A DNA stretch of 64,000 bases from Apostichopus japonicus (lineage: Eukaryota > Echinodermata > Holothuroidea > Aspidochirotida > Stichopodidae), in NCBI RefSeq assembly GCF_037975245.1, contig NC_092581.1, forward strand, positions 9,432,303-9,496,302. The letters run 5' to 3'. The position numbers and the translations under genes are program-made. Shown here one piece after another: positions 53,880 through 64,000 of this stretch. The notes beneath the pieces are model-generated. The model saw only the letters and a list, made by a program, of their open reading frames with translations. It was not told where the DNA came from and ran no database searches. The first letter of the stretch is position 1; every line of letters starts with the position of its first letter.

Positions 53880-56610
53880 TGCTGAGGTTTCTCACCCGGG
53901 GTTTGTTGTGTATCGTCAGGACAGAAGGGATACTCATAATGGGGTTGGTGGGGGAGTTTTACTGTATGTTAGGGATGACATTGTAAGTGTTGAAAAATCT
54001 CAGTTGCAAGGGGCTTTTGTTAATTCTGTCTGGTGCGAGTTGTCCACAAACAACTCCAAGAGGTCCAGGGACGTTATCACTGTGGGTGTTGTTTACCGCT
54101 CTCCCAACAGCAGCGATGATAATGATGCCGTGCTGTTTGATTCAATTAGAAAGGCTGCTAAAGGTGATGATGTTATAATGGGCGACTTTAATTTCCTGAA
54201 ATTAATTGGATAGATGGTTCTAGTAGTAGGAAGGGTAGTAATTTTGTAGATGTTGTGCAAGATTGCTTTTTACATCAACATGTTACTTTCCCTACTAGGG
54301 GGGATAACAACCTGGATCTTTTTTTGAGTTCTAATCCAAGCAATATTGTTGATTTGACGGGTCTAGGAAAACTAGGAACTAGTGATCATGATATACTAGC
54401 TTTTGATGATGTTTGCAAAGTCGTAAATTCTGTTAGCAATGAAAAAGTCCCTGATTTTTCGAGATCAGATACAGAGGCAAGTGAAACTTTACTAAAGGGT
54501 ACAGATTGGATTAATTTGTTTACAGATATGAGTGCTTCTCGGTCTTGGATTTGTTTTGCTGATAAATTAAAGGTTATTATGGAAAAGCATGTTCCGTGGA
54601 AGAATCGTCGTCGTAAAAGCAGTATGCCTCACTGGATGAATAAGAAAGTTAGATGTGCAATTAGGCAAAAACGTAGAATGTGGAAGTTGTTTAGGAGGAC
54701 TAAATCTGAATTTCTTTTGGCCAAGTTTAAAATTCATCAGCTGAAGGTAGAATGCTTAGTCTCTGATGCAAAATTGAATTTCGAAAAAAGCATTGCCCTA
54801 AAAATTAAGGATAACCCAAAGGCCTTCTTTTCTTATGTCAGGTCAAAGCAGAAAGTTAAAGATGCAATTGTTTCTCTTAGGGCACCACAGGCTGATAATA
54901 TAGTAACTGATAGTCAGGAACTTGCAGATCTTTTGAACAACTATTTTGTGTCGGTTTTCACAAGGGAAGATACAAGTAGTATTCCAGATTTTCAGGGGGG
55001 CAGTGATAGGCCTAAACTGGATACGGTCTTATTTTCGGATGAGGTTGTCTTAAAGGAGCTGCTTCGTCTAAATGTCTCTAAAGCTTCTGGACCGGATGCA
55101 ATCCATCCGTATTTGTTGAAGACTTTTGCACACCATTTCTGCGTTCCACTCTCGTTGGGTTTTAGTAAATTTATGGATGAAGGTTATGTTCCTAGGGACT
55201 GGAGATGTGCTAATATTACCCCAATTTTCAAGAAGGGTGATAAGTCTAAGCCCTGTAATTATAGGCCCGCTAGTCTCGCTAGTGTAGTTTGTAAGGTCAT
55301 GGAGTCTATTGTTAAAAGGTCTATGGTCTGTCACTTCAACAGTCAGTCTTTGATCAGAGAGTCTCAGCATGGCTTTTGTCAAAAAAGGTCTTGTCTCACT
55401 AATATCCTTGACTTTATGGAAGATGTAACAAGTTCACTAAATAGGCAGAGGTCTGTAGATGTTGTGTTCCTGGATTTCCAGAAGGCCTTTGATAAAGTTC
55501 CCCACCAGCGTCTTTTACTTAGGCTGAAGAGCATGGGTGTCATAGGGAATTGACTGTCTTGGATCGGGAATTGGCTTGGTAATAGGGAACAGAGGGTGGT
55601 AATTAAAGGCTGTGCTTTTTCTTGGCAGAATGTTACTAGTGGGGTTCCACAAGGGTCTGTATTAGGTCCCTTGTTGTTTGTTGCCTATATAAATGACAGA
55701 TGCTAAGAAGTTTGCTGATGACACCAAATTGTATTCTGAGGTCTCTTCCAAAAGCGATTCTGAGAAATTTCAAGCGGATTTGGATAAGATTTTTTCCTGG
55801 TCTCAGGGGTGGCAAATGCTTTTTAATATTGTTAAATGCACATTGGTAGTAGTGACCAAAAGTTTACATACAATCTTAATGGTGTGGAGTTACAGGCAGT
55901 CTCTGTTGAAAGAGACCTAGGTATCTACATTGACTCATCTCTGCAACCTTCTAAACATTGTCTTGAAGCTGCTAAAAGAGGTAATAGGGTTTTAGGTATG
56001 ATCAAGAGGAACTTCAGTTGTCTGAAAGAGGACATCGTAGTTAGGCTTTATACGCAGTTGGTTAGGCCTCATCTGGAGTATGCTGTGCAGGCTTGGAACC
56101 CTTACTTTGCTAAGGATAAGAAAGTACTTGGAAAGGTCTAGAGGAGGGCTTCTATGATGATTAGTTCCTTAAAGAGGGTTCCTTATTATAGGCGGTTACA
56201 ACTGTTAAATCTCACCACACTGGAGCTTAGGAGGTTACGTGGGGACTTGATCCAGGTTTTCAAGATTGTGTATGGTTTTGACAATTTATCCTTTACCGAC
56301 TTTTTCTTGTTTGCTAACGGTGGTCGTACTAGAGGTCATTGTCTTAAACTCCAAAAGTCGCATAGTAGGATTAATATTCGGCATAACTTTTTTCTAATAG
56401 GGTTGTGAATGAGTGGAATGGTTTGCCTGAGAAAGTTGTACTTGCAAGTAGTGTCAATGGGTTAAAGAATGCTTTGGACAAGCACTTTAAGCATTGTAAT
56501 CGGGTCTGAGTGTTTGTGTCTTCAGTTTTCTTTTCCTCTCTCTATAGGGTCCTTGATGGGGACTTAAGTGTCCCTCCTGATCCTTTTTTCTACTAAACTA
56601 AACTAAACTA
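53880..56610 (+). mobile_element. CR1/L2-group LINE, 5'-truncated, inserted in the older LINE
   Basis: Plus-strand fragments read from the middle of an endonuclease (VSHPGFVVYRQDRR, GGGVLLYVRDDI, GVVYRSPN, DVIMGDFNF) through a linker to an RT (ASGPDAIHPYLL, FLDFQKAFDKVPH, SGVPQGSVLGPLLF, KFADDTKLYS) and the C-terminal RRASMMISSLKRVPYY...RRLRGDLIQVFKIVYG block typical of this group. Disruptions: frameshift near 54195, stop TGA near 55551, a deletion between YIND and FADD near 55697, a frameshift near 55830, and a stop TAG near 56140. The 3' end is a (TAAAC)n tail at 56593-56610. AACTGTAG at 53872-53879 and 56611-56618 flanks it as a target duplication. Confidence 0.9.
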
Positions 56611-57588
56611 AACTGTAGGAGACTTTAACTGACGTCTGTAAAGTTTGTGCTTCCTTTTAATGGAAGTCAAAATACCATTCGTAATCCATGGGTGTTTCTT
56701 TCTACGACGCTGTTTATGATTGATTTGGCGAATAGGAAAACAATTATTATAAGTTGAACTGAGATAATTAAAAAAGGTATTATAAGCAGAATTGACATCA
56801 TTTTCGTTTAAAACATTATCCCAATATGTGTCCCTTATTTCAGAAGTAAACCGCTTTATGTTGTTAGTATTGTAATAACGTCTATAGATGGTGTTGTTAG
56901 ATCTGATTTTTTTCTTCCCTACCACTTTTAGAAATATCGGAAAATGGTCACTTATATCAGTGATGAGAACCCCTGAAGTAATCGTAGAGTCATCATTTGT
57001 AATGATGTTATCTATCAGGCTTGTAGTAATGCTACTAATACGAGTTGGGACAGTTATTGTAGGGATGAATCCGTTCGAATAGAGAATATTTAAAAACGTA
57101 GTTAATTCGATTGCATTCGTTAAATCAATATTATAATCTCCCATTATGTAGGTTTTACAGTTTTTATTCGAAATGATATTGAAAATATTTTCCAGATTAA
57201 CATTAAACTCATCTAAAGAACCATTAGGTGGTCTGTAGACTATGCCGATAAGAAATTTATCTTCTGAATTTATGTTAGTAGCCTCTATAAAGAGAGATTC
57301 TATAGAATTATTAAAAATTGATAGGTCGCGTCTACAAATAAAACTTATATCTTTATGTACAAATAGACAGACTCCACCGCCCCGTTTATTGTTACGATGT
57401 TTTTCAACAAGATTGTAATTATCCAATTTTATGAGGGGAGAAAAATTATCATTGAACCAGGTTTCTGTGAATCCAATTACCGTAAAGTCATTATTTAATA
57501 CAGAAATGAAAGTGTTGATATCGTTAAACTTATTTTCCCTGAGGCCGTTAATATCGTGGAGTATACGTGACGCCATTAGTGATAACAT
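56611..57588 (-). pseudogene. LINE ORF2, endonuclease part
   Basis: An open minus-strand frame of 326 codons begins MLSLMASRILHDINGLREN. It shows the apurinic endonuclease motifs: VIGFTETWFND (Glu), KRGGGVCLFVHKD, GIVYRPPNG, TYIMGDYNIDL (Asp and Asn) and ITDISDHFPIFLKV (SDH). It ends in a basic linker, KHPWITNGILTSIKRKHKLY, then KSPTV, cut by the inserted LINE. This half is uninterrupted. Confidence 0.9.
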
Positions 57589-57611
57589 TAAAATAGGTAA
57601 GTAAGAGAATA

Positions 57612-58500
57612 TAAATCTTATTTTGGTTCTGTTCGTTCCCTCTCCCTTGTGTGATATCGCCTGGTGGTTGTGACGTTGGGCCTGGGGATGTTCTTCCTCT
57701 GTTGCTGGTTTGTGCTATTCTTTTTTACGACTATCCAGTCTGCTCCGTCATTCGATGATAGGGTTCGCTTTATCTTTGCGACGACTTGTTGATTTAATTC
57801 GCTCTCCGTTATCGGCTGAACTTTAGTCAGGTTAGAAGACTGCCGACTTCTCTCTTTCAGGTCACTAATACATTCCTCATCTTTATCTTTTGTTAATACC
57901 CCAGTATTCGCAGGTCTCGATTCACTTTCCTGTGCTTCATACGTCTTTGGTATCTCTGTGTCCTCGTCGTTGGCTTGTCAATTGGGTTCTCGATTTCTGT
58001 GTCCTTATCCATTGTTTCCGTGTCGTCCTTTTCATCGCAATGGTAACTCGTGTGGCCCAGCTTGTTGCATTTGTAACAGAGGATTTCAGGGCAACGGTTC
58101 CTTGAATGCCCTTGTTGACCGCACTCTCCACACGTGTATTGTGGGCACTCTCGCATTATGTGATCATCTGATAAGCAGAGATTACACACCCGTGATTGTC
58201 CATTGTGCTTTAATCTTTAGTGAGTTCCCTCTATAGTGATTGCGTACGGTAGAGACTTTACACTGTTTGGTAATTCGAGTCTAACGTATCTGATACCATT
58301 TTCTATGTTGGGGTAGTCTTCGTAATATTAACGTACCCATGGGGATGTTAGTCTACATCCGTATTCTTCCAGTTTTCCGGAGATTTCATCATCGTTAATG
58401 TACATTAGGACTCCAAAAACACTTACGGTTATTATGGTCTTGGTCACTCCCATGATGTCACATACCTCATTCCCTATTTTTAATCCAGTTTCTTGAATAA
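57612..58500 (-). pseudogene. LINE ORF1 (CCHC zinc-knuckle, gag-like)
   Basis: Reads in pieces: GLKIGNEVCDIMGVTK and SVFGVLMYINDDEISGKL (58.4-58.5 kb), YPNIENGIRYVRLELP (58.3 kb), then three zinc knuckles (CNLCLSDDHIMRECP, CGECGQQGHSRNRCP, CYKCNKLGHTSYHC), an acidic linker, and a tail with GADWIVVKKNSTNQQQ ending at TAA 57612. At least two frameshifts (near 58330 and 57970) and one stop break it. Order and position directly before ORF2 fix it as the nucleic-acid-binding ORF1 of the same element. Confidence 0.82.
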
Positions 58501-58740
58501 GGCGGAGTGTATAGCCTAGTGGTTAACGCCGGCGTCTCCCAGTCATGAGATCCCCGGTTCGATTCCCCGCCGACAGCAATGTGTGTCGTCTGGCAAGGGT
58601 GTTGTTCAATAACAACTTCCTGACATGGACGTTAAATGGATGTGTGCCGAGAGATTGGCTTCGGTCAGCTTGCGAGTCTACAAGCCTCCATGGCTTCTTT
58701 CGCGAGTTCCTGCTTGCGGGAAGATCACATATACATACAT
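58501..58740 (+). mobile_element. tRNA-derived SINE (family 1), copy 2
   Basis: Same tRNA-like head and body as the 8341 copy: A box TAGCCTAGTGG, B box GGTTCGATTCC, body from CAGCAATGTGTGTCG to GCGGGAAGATCAC. Its tail runs directly into the long ACAT array. It sits at the broken 5' end of LINE ORF1. Confidence 0.9.
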
Positions 58741-58748
58741 ACATACAT

Positions 58749-58829
<81 letters not shown>

Positions 58830-59384
58830 CATACATACATACACACACACATACATACATACATACATACATACATACATACATACATACATACATACAT
58901 ACATACATACATACATACATACATACATACATACATACATACATACATACATACATACATACATACATACATACATACATACATACATACATACATACAT
59001 ACATACATACATACATACATACATACATACATACATACATACATACATACATACATACATACATACATACATACATACATACATACATACATACATACAT
59101 ACATACATACATACATACATACATACATACATACATACATACATACATACATACATACATACATACATACATACATACATACATACATACATACATACAT
59201 ACATACATACATACATACATACATACATACATACATACATACATACATACATACATACATACATACATACATACATACATACATACATACATACATACAT
59301 ACATACATACATACATACATACATACATACATACATACATACATACATACATACATACATACATACATACATACATACATACAT
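58727..59384. repeat. (ACAT)n/(AC)n microsatellite, expanded SINE tail
   Basis: About 655 bp: ACAT units, a (AC)n stretch at 58766-58822, mixed units to 58850, then near-perfect ACAT to 59384. Very long ORFs of IHTY or CMYV periodicity across it are artefacts. Confidence 0.98.
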
Positions 59385-59506
59385 CTTCTTTGTTTTTTTA
59401 CCGTTAAGATCCACTGTCCTTGAGTCTTGACACACCCGAGAATATTTTTTCTTGAATTTTTTATATTGAATGTGCTTGAATCTTCTGGCGTTTCCCTTTA
59501 CGCCAG

Positions 59507-59690
59507 TAACAGGCTGAAAAGGAGGAGGGAGTCGATTCTACAAGGTCTGGAAGACTGGGCGAAAGATAACCTCCATAATCTATGTAGTGACTTCCAGCAA
59601 CAGCTGCGACGACCAAGCAAATACCCGATGTACGAGATTGGCGTGGTAATTAGACACTGGGCGACCACCCAGAGGCAGAATAAATTATGA
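59507..59690 (+). CDS. Unrecognised candidate last exon
   Basis: A good acceptor (GTTTCCCTTTACGCCAG ending 59506) precedes an open frame NRLKRRRESILQGLEDWAKD, with NLCSDFQQQLRRPSKYPMYE and VVIRHWATTQRQNKL before TGA. The composition (charged, helical, Trp-containing) looks like real protein, and unlike the surroundings. I do not recognise the family and no upstream exon can be identified because the SINE/LINE nest lies there. It could be a relic of another element. Confidence 0.35.
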
Positions 59691-60229
59691 GTTTTACTTT
59701 ATCTAAGGTTAGTTATTTTCTGAACAGTATGTACAGATCTTAATTATTGTACTTTCAACTACAGATGGACTAACGGACGGTGCAAAATCAGAAAAGTATT
59801 TTTTCTGTAATTTTATTTGCTTTAAAAAAACGTTATTGTATTATTATTATTGTTTACTTTATTTAAATACTCCTTTTTTCATTCAAATATCTATCCTTTG
59901 TTTTCTTTACAGACTTATCGAGACGACGGAGAAGGAAATAAAGCTAAATCAAACAGAAAAGAAAAAGAAAACTGTCTTCCAGTAGTCTCATCAATATTCA
60001 TCAACACTTATTAATCCTAAAACAAAAGACCAAACGTCAATACTAAATACTCTCCTTCAGTATTTGATCTCAACTCATCAATATCCACCGACACTTAATC
60101 TTTTATACAAAAGAACAACAGTCCAATAAAGAAAACTGTTCTCAAGTATTTCACCTCCCTCACAATATTCATATTAATCATTAAACAAAAAAATTTAATT
60201 CCTTAACAATAGACTCATTTGCGTAACAG

Positions 60230-61070
60230 GACGGTCGTGTATACTACTAACACCAGATTGAAACATAGTAAAAGAAATTGCTCAGCTTTTTTCCTGAAAC
60301 ACTAGTAGAATAAACGACATGAGTCTTCCTTTGGAGTGGAATGTAAGTGTCAAAACAAATTATACTGAATATTTGTATTATTCCTTTCAACTTTGAATAG
60401 CTACAACTACTCTATCAATGTCAAGAAGCCAAGCAATTTCAAGTCAAGTCACAAGTCATTTTATCTGCAAGTCAGAGTTCGTGTCAGTTCGTTCAAATAA
60501 TATATAACCAAGTCAAGTCACAGGTCATTTACCAAGTCACAAGTAATAAAATGATTCGAGTTCAAGTCATTATTCGAGTCAACAACACTGCTAAACTCCA
60601 TCTTAGTCGAGAAATATAAATTATGGTATAAGTAGCGCCCATACATTTAATATTTACACTTTAAGCTTCATTGTACACTAAAAAAAAGATTATGACAATA
60701 TTATTTCATTTGCGTCGATTTGAATGCAGCGGTTGTTGTATCAAGCATAGTCTTTACGGAAACTGTTATATACAAATATCATAAGCAGTAAAAATATACT
60801 AAATATTCTTTCCATGATAATAATGTAATAATAGTACAAGATATTACGATGTTTTTGTGATGGAAAGTTTGCATAAAATGGCTCCAACAATAGGTAGATC
60901 CAAAATAAACTTTAAACAATATTAGTTTTCAATCTTTAATGTCAAAACAACAAAACAATGTAATGAAAGTAAATGAATTAGCACATAACATACTACTTTG
61001 TTGAATTTTGTGTAGGTTTTTGATAAATTGATTGAAGTATGAAACTTTCTCGTTGATTTCAACTAAATGG
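60230..61070. repeat. 3' flank of gene C: intron 4 fragment plus CAAGTCA tract
   Basis: 60230-60390 matches intron 4 sequence of the MS4A-like genes without exon 4. From 60390 on it is collinear with 41860-42640 (gene B 3' flank). Confidence 0.8.
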
Positions 61071-63304
<2,234 letters not shown>

Positions 63305-64000
63305 CTGTAAGAAAGAAATAATGAATAGGGTAAGTAAAGGCAAAAAATGATATGATATGTTGTAGACGGTTAAAAACTACCATTTACAATGCTGTCAGCC
63401 CGGGTTGTATATCTATGCAATGTTAAGTTTTGAGAAATGCCACTATAAAAGGATGTTCCCGTGAGGAGCACTATACCACTTTTAGTTGAAAAATTTCACC
63501 GCCGTCTTGTTCTGAACTCTAGATGGGTTTGCTGGTACTATAACTATTTGACTGGCTAAAACACCATTTACACGAGGAATTGGATTAACAGTATTGTAAC
63601 GGCAAGTTAGTATTTACAGTTGTACGCTGTCCGGAATTGACTGTCAAAAGGTTATACTATGAGGCGACGGGTCAGACGTAGTCATGGGTATCGAAGTATA
63701 GAGTAACATATAACTTACAGAGTATAAGTTTCGCACTGGAGACCGGAGGATGCAACGACTGGTAATTATGTTTTCCTTATTTGGGTGGAGATAATATGTA
63801 TTGTGTAACTATGTAAGAATCTCGATAAGTAACAGATATAATTGCAAAGGGCGATATGCGGATTAAATGTATAGGCCGCAATAGGTAGCAGCATTCGTAT
63901 TTCTGCAAACTGTATTCTTTGCATTGTTTACGCATTAGTGGAATCGTTTCACTGTTGTATTATTGTATATATGAATATTTTCTACATAGTTCCGTCTATT

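Larger units (their letters stand above)
51782..58500 (-). mobile_element. Jockey-superfamily non-LTR retrotransposon (LINE), interrupted
   Basis: On the minus strand the order is ORF1 (58500-57612), ORF2 endonuclease (57588-56611), a foreign insertion (56610-53880), ORF2 reverse transcriptase and C-terminus (53879-52004), then a 3' end near 51782 containing TTTGTACTTTTGTGGCAAAC and an AATAAA. The 5' end is cut at 58500 where a SINE begins. Three frame disruptions are visible outside the insertion, so it is not active, but the reading frames are otherwise well kept. Confidence 0.85.

Noticed and set aside
58727-59384. CRISPR-like regular repeat
   Set aside because: Four-base microsatellite without spacers in eukaryotic DNA.
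58523-59435. ORFs of 230-290 codons with CMYV or IHTY periodicity
   Set aside because: Translation of the ACAT microsatellite on all frames.

Overview
The window is eukaryotic DNA from an animal. It is AT-rich, its genes are split by introns with GT/AG boundaries, and about half of it is transposons, microsatellites and segmental duplications. Families present (MS4A-like four-TM proteins, P2X7-type ballast domain proteins, CR1/L2-like and Jockey-group LINEs, Penelope-like elements, hAT MITEs, tRNA-derived SINEs) fit a marine invertebrate deuterostome. An echinoderm is my best guess, but the sequence alone does not settle it.

Four gene units are well supported and one more is partial. Three paralogous MS4A-like genes lie on the minus strand: gene A (12.2-18.8 kb, five exons, 202 aa), gene B (42.6-45.6 kb, five exons, 215 aa) and gene C (61.1-63.3 kb, exons 3-5 only, continuing past the right edge). 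All five exon junctions are phase 0 and exon sizes are conserved (228/60/84/126 nt plus a variable last exon). The genes sit in larger duplicated segments: upstream flanks at 23.1-25.7 and 46.0-49.4 kb, 3' flanks at 10.7-12.2, 41.8-42.6 and 60.2-61.1 kb.

Between genes A and B is a convergent pair. On the plus strand (26.2-31.2 kb) a nine-exon gene with an open 664-codon reading frame encodes a DDE transposase-like protein with visible D, D and E motifs. On the minus strand (32.2-34.5 kb) a multi-exon gene encodes an acidic N-terminal region joined to a Cys-rich domain like the P2X7 C-terminal 'ballast'. A lone THAP-like first exon lies at 21.67 kb. Whether these three belong to one large mobile element or are domesticated genes is the most interesting open question here.

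Mobile elements by position: integrase relic (3.7-5.4 kb), tRNA-SINE (8.3 kb), nested hAT-type MITEs inside intron 1 of gene A (16.1-18.3 kb), Penelope-like relic (19.2-21.1 kb), a second tRNA-SINE family (22.4 kb), a third in the duplicated flanks (23.4, 24.7, 46.2, 48.4 kb), a 145-bp repeat carrying DR1 motifs (38.9-40.2 kb), a short TIR element (41.0 kb), and a LINE-in-LINE nest (51.8-58.5 kb) bordered by a second copy of the 8.3-kb SINE whose ACAT tail has expanded to about 650 bp. (TA)n arrays occur at eight places, two at the same position in intron 4 of genes A and C. The stretches 1-3.7, 5.4-8.3, 9.1-10.6, 34.5-38.9 and 49.4-51.8 kb show no gene I can support.
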